DNA of 64,000 nucleotides, from positions 529,604 through 593,603 of the forward strand of contig CH002891.1 of NCBI GenBank assembly GCA_000149265.1. The letters are read 5' to 3'. This stretch comes from Ciona savignyi (lineage: Eukaryota > Chordata > Ascidiacea > Phlebobranchia > Cionidae). The translations under genes and the position numbers were made by a program. The notes below the pieces were generated by a model, which had not been told where the DNA came from, did not search any database, and saw nothing but the letters and a program-made list of their open reading frames with translations. Below are positions 12,201 to 25,855 of the stretch, in pieces. How positions within the stretch are numbered: position 1 is the first letter of the stretch; each line of letters starts with the position of its first letter.

Positions 12201-15129
12201 AGCGAAGAGTCCACACGCGCGACATCGAATTTGCACCTCTTACATCACTTATCAGCAGAGATGGGATTATCACCTGACGTCATTACATAACCGAGATAAT
12301 TGGGCATTGTGATGTAACACCTTGTCTAGTTATCAACAAACACGGGTTAAGTTGACAAACAAAATGGTTCCGTTGAAAATTTTGAAAACGGATTTCCTAA
12401 AAAGTCGGAAAATCACTGGAAACCCACGTAATTTCTCTAAGATCACACACTTCGCAAATGTTACGCCCTTCGCACACACAATGGCCATTATTACATATAC
12501 AAAGCCCACGATCTCTTTATTATAAAGTTCGATTGTGAATTCGGCTTTCTTTTCAATTCCATTTTTGGTATACAGGCATTTCTTATAAATGTGGTTTTCG
12601 AGGACCCTATGGTGCTTTGACTGTCAACATTGACCAAAAATGCTAATAATACAAGAACTAATAATTCTCATTAATCAAATGTCGGTTAGAAGTTATAATG
12701 TAAGAACGTCGCAGCTTAGATTAGATATTACTTAGATTCCATAATCACATCAAATTTCCTAATCCGTGTGTAGTTCTGCTGATTTAGCTTCATAAACAGC
12801 AGCAGTAAAATCGCAACGTTTTGGATCTTGTTTTCGTGCTTGGAAACCAATTAATCTTCATTGAAGTCAGCCTGCTTACAACCAGCATACGTTGCATTGT
12901 TATTGGGGACGTTGTATCGGTTTTGGGAAACGAAGGGCTTACTTTATAAGTTCCTTATTTATTAAGATGGAAATTCCAGTTTTGTAAAAGTGGGAGAAAT
13001 GTGGCAATAAAAATACGGCAATAAATCTGCAACCCAAAGAGCACCCATTTTTAAACATTCGCCCAAAAACATGTTTTTCTACTGTGCCACCTTTTATTGT
13101 TAAGAGCTGTTTAAAAATAACCCATGTATTGTCATTCCCAAAATAACACTTTATTCTTGTTCTTGCTGATATTGGTGATAGGATTGCACGACATTGATTT
13201 GTTTTACACTTTCCTAATCTCTAAATCCTATCTAGCAGCTATGGAAGTTAATGTTTAACTTACAGATCAAATATTATACATGTCGCAGCACGTAGACAGC
13301 AAGGCACTCGAAAACACACTTTACTAAGGTTTAATGCTCGGCAAATAAGTTGTTAAACTCATGAGAGGCAATGCAAACCAAAGAGAAGTTGTAACTTTTC
13401 ATTCGAGCGGTCGTTCTTACGAGTTTACCATTTTTCTTTGCCGAAAATCCCTTCATTGTCAACCAATAAAGCGTTTTATGACGCAACTATGACAACAAGG
13501 AACAAACATTCTCTACTAAGGTCATTGTTACATAACAATCGGGAATGAATAAATGTATTTTAAACATGTATTTCCGCGTTGTAGAATAATAAAAATATGA
13601 AAGTTGTTAAAGAAGTTGTCATTGCGCTTGGGCAAATCGCAAACATAAACTTGCTATTGTTGGTTATTGATAGCAGATTAAATCGACATCTATTATTTCG
13701 AAATAGCCAAACTTTATCACTAATCGCTTGACATTTCAATAATCGGGCAATAGTGAAATATCGGGGCTACTGTCGGTTTGGTGGCGAATAATAAACTGGC
13801 TTGTTTAATTTTAGCCTTAACGCAACAACACGGTTTGTTACGTCACAATCTCTTCGCTCATAATAGAAAATTGTTCTTCGAAATTTTCGATTGTTTCTCC
13901 CATGCGATAATCGCAATGATTTTGAGTTTGGGGGAAAACACAGCGCGAGATTGTTTCACCAGTTTCGATCATATTTGCGTAAATTAAAAGGCATAATCCG
14001 TTCAATTTCAAAGTACCAGCTATTTAGTAACGGACTATACACAGAAGTCAATTTGCGTGGGTTTTTGGGCCTTGCCATTTAATAAACTGTGGAATTAGGT
14101 AATGTCTCCGGCTAAACGCGACTGTGGGCATGCGGTAATATGACAAACACCCGTGTTAGGACTTGTTACCACCCCTTGGCACAAACACGTCTATAAACTC
14201 TTTATTTCGGAAATATAACTTAAAAGTATTGAGAAATATCTTTCCAAACATGGTCAAACTTAACACCTCCTTGTTAAAACAACTTTCTCTTAAGATGACG
14301 TAATCGCCGAGGAATATACATAACGCACTCCCGTGTTATGGCGTGGTATTCTTATCTTGTACCAGATTAGCGCATGCGCTATTTCTGCCGCGTATTAGAG
14401 CGTGTTTTACCACCATGCTTCATGTTTTACATCTTATCCAAATCGTGGGTGGTGAATTACTTTAATCTAACACCTTTATAAGCGATCCACCAAAGAATCT
14501 AATATATTGAGCATGGGAATTATGCGATGCGCTTATAAAGGCGTTGATTTAGTAATGTTTTTATAAAGAGCGAGCAAGATATATGCAAAATGCATCGATA
14601 TATAAGTCACTAAAAGCAAATCACGTTTACAAAGTGATAGAAAATGCAGATGACGACATTTAGACACGATTGCAGTTTGGCGTTGAAATTCTTTGAAATC
14701 AAGTTCCAGTTATTTCAATGTTATAGCATTATATGGTTTAAGTCGTTTTGGGACAAAAATTATTCCAAACCAAGTCACATTCGACGTGTAAATTGGAATT
14801 TACGATGACTGAACACGGCAATGCTCCCTGTAGTACATTAGCAGCCACGCTTGTCGTCTAAGTGATCGATTCATTAATTTCTATATCATCATGCGTAATA
14901 CACAAACTTGTATGGAAGAATGAAACTGCTATACTCTATACATTGGGATGTGCACATAAATAAATCACTTGTTCATCAGCGCCAGTAACGCCATCACTCT
15001 TATTACACACGCAAGGATCAGTACGGGAGATTAGACATACGGCGCAACAAAAAGTTAAATTCTAGTACAGGTGCAATGTCGTGAGAATTGTATTTGGTGC
15101 GCGTCATGAATGGTCGTTTGTTTCGTCAC

Positions 15130-15423
15130 AGGCATTGTTGTTGGAGGTGGAGTAGTAATGAACCTGTACCCACGGTCAAGTTCCCGAAATCAGCGCTGTG
15201 CGTGTTATGCGATGAAAAGTTTAGTTCCTCTTCTCAGCGTGTGCTTTTGGGGGAGTGCCGCTCGGTTTTGGTATCCAACCAGTGTGAATTAGCTGCTTCT
15301 ATGTCACAATGGGATAGCCGGTGCTCGATTGTTGCGTTTCGACGAGTCGATTGTTACCGAACAAGAGATGAAACTGCTGGATAACTCGCGAGAGATGAAT
15401 CCTCTAATCACCGGGTTGATGTG
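15130..15423 (+). other. GC-richer block with a possible terminal coding exon
   Basis: After an acceptor-like TTTCGTCACAG, two frames stay open for a while, and a third, from about 15288 to the TGA at 15421-15423, reads plausibly protein-like (TEQEMKLLDNSREMNPLITG). The frames cannot be joined by an intron of workable length, and I recognise no domain. It may be an exon of an unseen gene, or only a GC-richer stretch. Confidence 0.2.
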
Positions 15424-17927
15424 AAAGGTTGATGCTTCCGCTCATGATAGCACGCTGTCAAACGCGCGACGCATTCTTAGACGCGTACACACCGCATACC
15501 AGCCGCAACGGTGGCCGTACCGACTCGAACCAGCAATTACATTGTTAACCGGTTACGTCATAACGATAGTATGTCCGCCTCGTTACCGAGTTGTTATGGC
15601 AACCAAAGTTGTGAAATTGGGGTTTTCCCTTTTACCCCCTCACCCCAGTAAATACCCCGTGACCACATGGGGAGTCATGATTGCCTGGGTTTGAATTTTA
15701 GATTTTTTTTTATTTCTTGACGCTTCTTTGTGTCTTGATTCTGTACATCAAGCTTGTGGTAACAAAATGGAGATATTCAAATGTAAATTCCACGAATGCC
15801 AGGCGAAACAAAAATATTTTTTTTAATTATAAGCCACGTATGATCACTGTGTAATAAATTTAATGTTTCTTATCTATAGCCTTATCTGTAGCGAATATCG
15901 CGTAATCGAAATAAAAAAAATATAGTCTGTTTAGTTTCAAATTAAGGAAGAAAAATAATAAAATCGTCAAAACAATTCCAATGTCAAAATTAATAAACGA
16001 CCAATTTATTAAAAATCGAAATACGTCATCGGTGACCGCTAAGCTAATGTGGTTTATTATGACCAAATGAAACACAAACAATGGAAACGTGATGTCATCG
16101 ATTATCGCGTCATAACGGGGCATGTCGCCTTCCATCCCCAGAGACAATCGCGCGCATCAAACCACAACTGCAAATTCCCGCCAAAACCAAGTGACGCAAC
16201 AAAGAGAAAAACTGGAAATGACGTCACATCAGTTCATTGCTGTTACACTAATAGTTAATCCATTTGCATTGCAGTAACCGAGTTGTATTGATTCTTGCAG
16301 CTTAGCTTTGCTCACGCGATTTCCATGTCGCATTAAAGCTTAACCCACGCTCTTAACCTTCACTTTATAGATTATTACGTGACTACCTTGAATTGTAAAT
16401 CAATTTGTTTTTGTTTGAAATGTTCATTTCGTGTTTCAACTTGTGTTTATTCGAATAACTGAATTTCCTTCGGAATTTACAGAGATCGGAGAATTTTAGC
16501 TGCGCGTGTAAACCGTTCAAATCCGCGTGCCAAGAATTCGCATCGCGTAAACCCAGTAAGCCGGGCTGCTGCTGGAATAGCGTGACAAGCCTCGTAGCAG
16601 AGTATCTGCACGAAATACGTTAATTGGACCCGGTTTCTGGCTTTCTGAGAAAAACTACAAAATCCGGAACTTAATTTGCACGATTTGGGGTCGAGAGAGT
16701 TGTTTAAAAAGGAACTTGTTATTCATAGTATTTCAAGGGGGTCGTGCAATGAAGAAGCGAAATTTGTCCAAATTGGAAATCACGAATTATTTTAATCATA
16801 ATAATTAATAAACCGATCGATCGTGTTTTGAAGTGTTCAAATTTATAAGGGATATGTGTGATATAAGTCTTTTAATTTATCATATTTGCGATTCCGTCTA
16901 TTTTGCACGAATCCATTTTATAAGCACGTTTTTGTTCGGGTGGCGCGCTTACCCGGGTATACGTATGCGCTTATCCGCATTACAAACATTTTTATTAGAG
17001 TGTTGGTTCATGACGTCGATATTTCTGCTTCTGCAATTGGGATGTTAAGTTGATGAATATATTTGGAATGACGGCATGAACATGAGGCGACAAACTCTAC
17101 AGAATCCAGCGACCATCATCTGCAACGCTCAGAACTTGAAACACAAAAATAGACGAGACCGACCCACTAACATCTGCAAAGCCCCGTAACATGCCATGCT
17201 GTATGCTGCCGTGCATAGCACAAGTCAATCCGCTGTTTGTTTGACAACAAATCCGCATGATGATTGATTGACGGTTGTACTTATTTTGCGTGGGCTCATT
17301 ATTGACTGTTCTTCAAATTTCTTTACTTTGACCAAAACCGACCGATTGCAAACAAAATCCTCCAATCGCCATAAAAACATCATTTTTAACTTTATTTTTG
17401 TTTAAATATTATGTTCGTTATGCTGCGCGAACGCATTCTGGAAAGAAGTCGATTCAAAACCTCACAAACGATTTGTTTCTTTAAATCCTTGGAACACAGA
17501 CAATCGGTCTGCTTCCTGACATTCGATCTTATTACGTCACAATGCAATTGAATAGAATTCCAATATTACATTACGTAGATCCACTTAACTAAGTCTTACA
17601 AACTAACCGTCGGTTCAGGCGATTTTATTCGGTTGTTACGTCACAAGACGCACAAATCGGTATTCATTACGCATAAACTCGATCCTATAAACGTGGAAAG
17701 GATTTGATTACGTAGTGAAACCTGTCTAATGGAGCCACTTACCGGTTTCGAAGAATGTGCGGATTTCAATGGATGTGGATATGCAGGGGAAATTATATTG
17801 CTGCAATGAATCGCCCATATTGGAAAGCTTGCGGTTATGAATGAGCCGAGTTGCTTTGCAAGTTGTCTGTTGTGTTAAACACTCATAATTACCGAAGCAA
17901 ATTTTTCTCGTACAGTTTGTGCAGCTC

Positions 17928-18105
17928 AATAATTACCACATCGTACTAATTACCTCACACAGGGTGCAAGACCGCAACAAAAGCCCGGTCTTTGCGGGAA
18001 TCCGGGCTCAATTAGCGGCCGGAACTTTTCGAACCCCGTTCCCTAGTTCCGGCTTACTTCATCTTAATTATTCCGCTAATTACCGAACTTTTAAGTAATT
18101 AGTTT
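17928..18105. promoter_or_regulatory. Cluster of homeodomain-type TAATTA/CAATTA sites
   Basis: Within about 175 bases there are six cores: AATAATTACC, CTAATTACC twice, CAATTAGCGG, TTAATTATT and GTAATTAG. The two CTAATTACC copies and the CAATTAGCGG/CCGCTAATTA pair give partial symmetry. Such clustering is typical of developmental enhancers; function is inferred. Confidence 0.3.
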
Positions 18106-19342
18106 CGTCTCAATTCGATTACCATTTACTTTCACACGCAAATACTCCAATGTGTTAAGCGGGAAAGTCTGGTTCGAACATTGATGGATTTGAAAGTCGG
18201 AAGATTTCTCATTCGAAACCGACCACTGAATATTTAAAATCCCCTCTTGCGTCACAGTAATAAATATTACGTCACATTGTAATATCATGATGTTCATCGT
18301 ATGAACGTCATATCTCAAGTCCTTTCATTCAACCGTTTTGACCAATCATTCTCCATAACAAGCCGTTCGTTCTTTCAAAGATAAATATTCCATTGTTTTA
18401 TATACCAGTCCAAGGCACGAACCCAGAACCCTAGAGCCCGTAACAATTTAGGTTTATTCACGACCTGTGTGCGAGGCGGTGGCACTGGCTCATCGATTCC
18501 ATCGGTTGCGTAATAAGTACTTTCCAACCAAGAAATCGCACCGAAGATTACACTGTGGTTCCACCCACTGAAGCGCTATGTTTCCCTGTTGCTTAAACAC
18601 CCATGGTGGGTTAAATTACCCCCCATTCACCCGATTTGTGACTAACATTGTTTTCTTTGCAAACAAGCATGTTGGAAAATGCACTGAGATTCTGTCAAAG
18701 GTTGTGCTCTCATGGAAATAGGAAACTTCACAAGCGCGTATTGAGCCGCAGATCCAACTTAACATGCGCATCTACTAGTAATTTATATCATGCTTGGACA
18801 AGTCGGTGGGAGTTGGGCAAGGAAATAAGTGCGCGTCGTCAGAACCCAGTGGACTATTACATTGAAATTAAACACTGCAAATAAACTTAAACAATGTAAA
18901 TGTAAAAGTGTGAATATATATTGAACTAAAACAGTATTAAATTAACAACACACTGCAATAGGTATGTCTTCAGTGAAAGTACAGGGTAATCTGACGATTG
19001 TCCTATTATTATGACGGCTCATGTTATACCAGAATGTATTGTATTCAATCGAACCCATTAAAACCTGGAAAACATCACTTTGAACACTCCATCCATCCTG
19101 CCAATGTGCGCCATGGAGAAGATATTAAATGCGACGCAAATAAACATTAATTGAGTTGTGTGTCATATCGGATTATATTTTATGACTAGAAATTGAGTTA
19201 ATGCTTGTATGATTCGATTAAGATGGCTTTTAATGCAAGTCGTGCCATGTTACGAGATCTTGATTTATAAAGTATACTCGCGTATGCGGTTTAATGTTGA
19301 ATGTGGTGTTAAATACGTATGATCGAAACATTGATCGAAACA

Positions 19343-19400
19343 AATGCGGCGCATATGGACAGGTGCTGTACTTATCAGGGTTAATAATGTGTCCAATTAT
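19343..19400 (+). repeat. GTGGCGCAGATGGACAGG family repeat
   Basis: TGCGGCGCATATGGACAGGT is followed by GTACTTATCAGGGTTAATAA, a diverged copy of the family core and its CTTATCAAGGTT extension. A second decayed half (TGACAGGTGGTGTATGATTA, then AAGGTTGGTTTGTGTAG) lies about 70 bases further on. Confidence 0.55.
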
Positions 19401-20345
19401 ATATGATCGGTCATTTTGATAGTGGATCTTTTTGACAGGTGGTGTATGATTATTAAGGTTGGTTTGTGTAGAAATGTGTGACCACTAGTCTGTAATTGTG
19501 ACAAGATAAGTTAGTTGTTGATGATCATATCCCAGCTTTGCACATTATACACCGTGTCAACCACAGTTGACGGCCATGATGTTGGTGACGTCACATCCGC
19601 CGTCACATCCGCATTGGTATGCGCGTTGTGCTCTGTTTACATTCCGGTGCAAAGCGTGACATTCCTGTCAGTGACCTTTGCTGCTTGGGGTCAAAATAAA
19701 AAGGGGTTTTAGAAAAACACAACTTCTTGAAAATGTAGCCATAAAATGAAAAAAGTCCCTAAACTTTAATGTTGGCACGTTTATTCAAATTATTTTCGCG
19801 TAAGTATTTAAATAATACCAAGCTTGAAAATACTCTAGAGACTCTTGAATTTAACAATTTAGTTTTGTAAGAATTATGAATTATCACAAAGGCAAAAGCG
19901 GTTTTCAGAATGTATTACAAACATTTATTTAGGCGCAATGTTTTTGGGGTAAAATGAGGCTATATATTGCTATTTGCGTCCTGTAACATGGTATCCGCTA
20001 CATGAAACATTTACCGTGTTAAGCCAGCAGGTGATGATTAATTATCTAATTAAAGCATTTCCCTGATCCTTTTTGCACCGGTGTGACTTAACTCTTCCGG
20101 CAATTGTGCTGCATGTGACGTAACAATACTGCTTATGGCATCGGTAATGCAATGATATTACCGGTTGTTATCATCGGAAAATATCAATCAAAAAATTAGG
20201 TTCATTATAAGAGACAACATCCGATTAAAATGACGTGTAATTTAAATTTGAACACAGGTCGCCTTAAAATGTGCATCTGCCCACGTGATGTGCATTAGGG
20301 TTCGTATTTACAAGTGACGCGATGTAGTTAGAACAATTGAGGCCC

Positions 20346-20400
20346 AAATATACAGGTGATGTGCTTACCAAGGTTCATTTGTGCACAAATATATAAGATT
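20346..20400 (+). repeat. GTGGCGCAGATGGACAGG family repeat, right part
   Basis: ATATACAGGTGATGTGCTTA, CCAAGGTTCATTTGTGCACA and AATATATAAG match the right half of the family: CAGGT, GTGCACTTATCAAGGTT, and the TATA-like tail. Confidence 0.5.
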
Positions 20401-23400
20401 ATGACAAATGTGTAATGTTATAAACAGTCGGTTTGTTAGCGGTAACCGAAATCACTCGACTGCGTCAATAAAACAACATTGTGACGCGACAAAGGATTAT
20501 TGAGAATTTCGTCGGATATGAGCGAGTCAAAATCATTACTCAATTCTTGACTTGTTTGTCCGAAGTTCCCGTCGCGTTTTATTCACAAGGTGTTATTATT
20601 CGGTCACATTTAAGAGTCGTAATTTTACGTCGGAGCATCGAAAATTGGCGGGAAAACAAGTCACAACCGGGAATTATTGAGCGCGAATCGCGCGATGACA
20701 CAGGGTGTCGGAATAGTGGAATTGGAGACCACAGGTTACCAGAGGTCATTTGAAACACATTTCTTGATATTCAAACACCCGACACAAGTAATACACAGAG
20801 TGCAACAATAATACCACGACATATAGTACTGTGTTTATTAACTTTCGTGACAATAGCTTTGCACTATGTACAATATCTCTATGGTTTATTGTATCTAAAT
20901 ATATTTGTTCCTACCTGTTTACCCGCGCCACAGAACCTACATGTAGTCACGTTTTCCATCAATATATGATACGCAAGCCGAGGTTGTATATCGGAGCCAG
21001 TAAGTCGAGATGCTCTTATGCAGGTATCCGACTATGAGGTATTGTTGTGTAACTATTGAATCCAACTCACGCACTTTAATGTTTGTTCCCTGTGACGTGA
21101 CATTTTATTTGAATTGTCATTATGACGCAACAGGTAGTATGAAAGACACGGAAACGGATGGCTTCTTGCGTCACGCTCGTCTTACGTCATATTTAAATTA
21201 AAAAATATGAAAACCTTTGAAAAGTCAATTTCAAATGACAATTTTTCTCTGCTTACCTACGTCCATAATGTCTGTTTAATGACGCTATTCATTCCTACTT
21301 ATCAATACCGCTCTAAGCGCGATAAAGGTGAAAAAACAGTTCTCGTAAAGTTGTTCCGAAAGTGGATTTAGCAGTGTAAAGATCGCTTTGTTATCTAAGA
21401 TCACATTACAAGAACCCGAGTGCAATGTAAACTGGGATTTCGATTAAATGTCTTCCACGTTGAAAGATTTATTCGCCTCATAAATGGCACGTGATTGCCG
21501 CAAAATGTGCTTTGCTTCGGTGGTTTGTATGAGACATTTAAACTGATTGGGAAACGTAGGAAGAAAAATATACATTTTAAACTTTCTTTAATTATCATAT
21601 AATCAATGTTGAGTTACACTTAGTTCTTTATGTTACCAAGTTCACTAGATAAACGGGGAGATGAATAATTCTTGCATCGACATGAAATAAAACAATTACA
21701 CCAACATCTTTTCTCTAACCTTGATCTACCCGAACATAAAGTTAAAAACTGCAGTATTAAAAATTGCCAATAAATAAAATCGTTCGTTTAGAGAACTGTG
21801 TATGGGACACTACCGCATTAATGACACCATTCCGAATGCCGTGCTGTAGTCGCATAATTCGTTTGTTTTATATTTATGTATATGTGATTTTCCGCAAAAA
21901 TTGAACATTTGATGCTTCATTAGCTCGATTTCCGAATTGGACTCAAATTCGATTTTTAACGAGATAAATCGGCACGAAGATAAACATTGTGAATAATTGG
22001 GTTCGTGCGTCATACTTCCGATAAATGTGGGGCATCCGGTGTGAGATGTGTAAGGTCTGTACCGTTTCCTAGTGGTTCAGGATAATAATATCGCACTTAG
22101 CTTGTGGATATTGACTCTTGTGGGCACCGCCTGTTATGTGGTGTGGACCACCTTTCATCCTATGTGGGGTGGAGTGTGGATTAACAAGTATCCAACGGCG
22201 ACGAAATCGGTTCCATTGTGGTTAAGTTACAGGTATAAACTGTATTTGCGGCTAAGACAAACAGTTGTCGCGCTTATCAAGGTTTAGGTATAGTTATCAC
22301 CTAAAAAAATATACTGTGGGTAACGCATATATACAGGTGATTAACTTATTAATATCAAATTGGGTATTAAAATGTGGCGCAAAATAAGTTTTTTAAAGTG
22401 AGTTCAATCTCTACTGAAAATAAAACAAATCACTTTATTTCCATATTCAACTCCAGTCGAGTTGTTTTGAGGGGTTTCACGAAAACACGGAACAACTTCC
22501 AAAACACCGACTCGCATTCAATGCTTGAACGCACAGTAAAACACATTTCCAACGGGCACGATTCCTGTCCACAAAAGCCCTGAATGTTTTCAGAAGTGTA
22601 TTGTGTAAAGTGGTCGAACACAAGACCCATTGACATGGTAGATCTAATCCACTTAAAAAGGGGCGCAGTCAATTTAATGGAGGCAAGTAGAGAGGTATTG
22701 TGCGACGAGGCATCGGCTTTCCAAAAAGGTTATTTGAAATCGAAGTTTCGCATCAACAAAAATGACGTAAAGTTTGTTTATCTCTTACACAAGAGTGGTT
22801 TACATCGCTTTAAAACGGTCTTGTCTACAAAATCTTGTAAATGTCGAGGCTAACGACGGTAATTTGATCGTAGTTATTGGGGACGATTTAAGCTGGAAAG
22901 TCTCATTTTTATTGATGAAACTTATCTTTTCTTTATTTATAATTTGAATACATGAATTGTTTTGATAAAAATAACCCGCACAGAATAGAATAAAATGGAC
23001 GAGATAAACAACATATTTATCATGGCTTGTTGAAAATGATTCATTTCTATTCGAAACTTAATATGGGTTGCCATTAGTTCTGCAAATTTGCCACAAACTT
23101 GTCGAGAAAAACATTGTTTACCAACAAAACAACGATTTGTTGCCAAAACTGAGCAACACTATAAACCCTGCAATCCGATGGTCACTTGATACTAATTTTG
23201 CGGCAAACTGAATGACTAATTGATTCGCCGCATTTTTAGACGTTTATGTGTTTTTCTGCGACTTATGGTCGAAAGATGACAGTTTACGTCACAAATCATT
23301 TGTTTGGACAACGATTTTGTGGTTTTGACGTCACAATTTATGATTGTGATGACATTAAATATTACTGTGACAGATTTAAAGAGAAATGAAGTTTACGGGC

Positions 23401-24774
23401 GTTTTCAAAGTTTAGGTCTAATACGCAAAAAAAACGAATTGCGAGTGCGGCTCAGATATACATGTGACGTACAAGCGATTCACATGACACGCCGCACTCT
23501 ACAGCCCACTCTAAACCAGCCTAAACCTGTTCGATATATAAGTGGGTCAAAAAGGTTAGGTGACTGTAGAACAACTCACGACACGGTTTGATGGATTTGA
23601 ATGGGAGCGCTAGGGGGGCGTGAAGCTTGGATAAGAACAACGCAAATCCCTAAGTGGCTCTATCTGGGCTTGGCTCAATTATCAAGCTAAATCATGGAAT
23701 GCTAAATAGGTAATTTGCAAATTATAAGATTAAATTTAGGTTTACTGGGTGGTGGCATTGTGATGGTGGATTAACCGCCATGGAAATCATACCAACTGAA
23801 GCTTGAATTATAACATTTAACCCCAAATCATACAGTAATAATAACATGCCTGGGAAATATGCGTGTAATTCTTGTTCTGCATGTACGCGAATTTATTCAA
23901 CTGATTTTATTTGCATCACTTATTCACAGTGCGAAAAAGGAGCGAAATATTATCATAAGCCACTACAGAGTAGTTTTAAAACACGGCCTCCTGCTGCACA
24001 TGGTGATAATGATATATTTATGATTTGTTTCAGCAATCTCCGACTTGAAGATGTTGGGTTGTCGACGAATAAAAACAGGCGCCTTTCAATACTTATGGTA
24101 GGCTTCGGTGGTATACAATTGACACACAGTCCATCGAATGACCAGTTTATATTTTGTCCAAATCAATTTCATATAAGAAACTCCGGTGCGCGAAGTTTAT
24201 TGTTGAGAAGACCGATAATAATCTATAATTGACGTCGCACTTCGCCACAAAAACAAATCTCGCTCGATTTAAACGGTTCCTTTGAGAAAGGTTCACGAAT
24301 TGTGGCCGAACATACCGGTGGGCGGATTAGAAGTTGCCAGTGTCGCGCAGCTGCTGTGGGTGATAGTTTGTTGTTCTTGTCTCATTTAATTCGAGTCAAA
24401 ATATCCAAAATCGCATGTTTGCCCGAGCAAGTGGTTTTGCATTCCTATGACTCGGTCGGGTGTCGGATTAATCAAGAATTGATTATCATACAAAGGAATT
24501 AATATAAACGAACCACCGTCTGCTATTTTGCGAGCCTGTACAATTTCACAATATTCCAATTAAACAGCCAATTAATACATAGTTATCAGCAATCAATTGT
24601 GAATTAAAATACACGTGTGTGGTATCATAATTGGTAATATTGACGCATTTTCGATTAAACGTTCGATGATTCGACAACCAATGGGATAGGTATATAACTA
24701 ATAGTGTTCATTAAGTACCCAGGGTTACTGGATCCTCTACTAGGTACGTTTATACGTTATAAACCATAACTTTC

Positions 24775-25085
24775 CGACGGGTTAGTTTGGTGGTTTAGTT
24801 TTTCGTCTTTCAGCTGAAGGGTTGCCGGTACGAAACTGGTCGCTATCTAGTCGGTTGTGTCCTTGGGTAAGGCACTTGGGTACCCATACTCAGTGGATTA
24901 ACGGGTTCTACTAAATTGAAGGAACGGGCGAATCATACACAACACAATGTAATAGCTCTGGTAACCCGACGGTGGTGATCTGACGTGTGTTAACCCCCTT
25001 GGTTTTCCCATTTACGGGGATAAACATGAATATCTCATCGCTATACCGGGCCTGGTTTTGAACCCAGGATCACTGGATTTCAGTT
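24775..25085 (+). repeat. tRNA-derived composite SINE, near full length
   Basis: This copy shows the family in order: a tRNA-like head (GGTGGTTTAG, CTTTCAGCTGAAGGGTTG, B-box-like GGTACGAAACTGG), CTAGTCGGTTGTGTCCTTGG, GGTTCTACTAAATTGAAGGA, ATACACAACACA, TAACCCGACGGTGG, TGTTAACCCCCTTGGTTTTC and ACGGGGATAAACATGAATAT. It lies in the gene-poor region. Confidence 0.85.
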
Positions 25086-25790
25086 TAAGTTTGTTTTTAC
25101 TTTAGGTGGAAAATAAGTTTAATCAACAATTGATTAATTAATAGTAGTTTTTAAACTCTTTAGTGGAAATAATCAAAGATCGCCAAGAAAAATTAGCTAG
25201 CCCTTTATTTACTTAACACTGTTAACTCATAAACACACAATATTACGTCATAGTTAATATTGTCTTTGATCGTCGGTCTATTAAGTACTTATCGTCACAA
25301 TGCGTACGATTGTTATGGTTTATGACGTAAAACTCTTTGTTTAAGCAGCTATGTTTACAGAACGCACCGCAAGATACAAGAATTGAAAAAGTTATTTGTT
25401 TGTTGGACTGTAGATTACAAATGTTGGCGCTTTGTTTAGATTATACTGGGCGTATATCACCCATTCGGATCAGATATACAGGTCGCGATTATTAGGATTA
25501 TTTTGTGCACAAAATCATATTTAAGTAGCCGATAAAATGGTTGAGGTTAAGTTTCTTGGAAAACCTTTTTTACCCATCACATTTACGAAAGTCATAATCC
25601 TGTGGTGTGTAACTGAGCGAATAAAAGGCTTTGTGACGTCACTACCAGAGATTTTCTCTTTCCAATAGTTGCTGACGACAACCCAGTACCTGCTGGTTGA
25701 CTATTTCGGGTTATTACGTAACGTATAATGTGCTAAGGAGTATTGTGTATAAAGTGTGATCTATACACCTCGCAATGTTATTATAACGGG

Positions 25791-25855
25791 TGTGACGCAG
25801 GTGGACTTGCGGCGGTGCACTTATCAAGGTTGATCTGTGTATAAATATATAGTGT
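25791..25855 (+). repeat. GTGGCGCAGATGGACAGG family repeat
   Basis: GTGTGACGCAGGTGGACTTG, GTGCACTTATCAAGGTTGAT and CTGTGTATAAATATATAG form one of the clearest long copies and help define the consensus right half. Confidence 0.6.

Noticed and set aside
23846..24232. 128-codon plus-strand ORF in the gene-poor region
   Set aside because: No domain, no joining exons, mixed composition; length is within what chance gives in this window.
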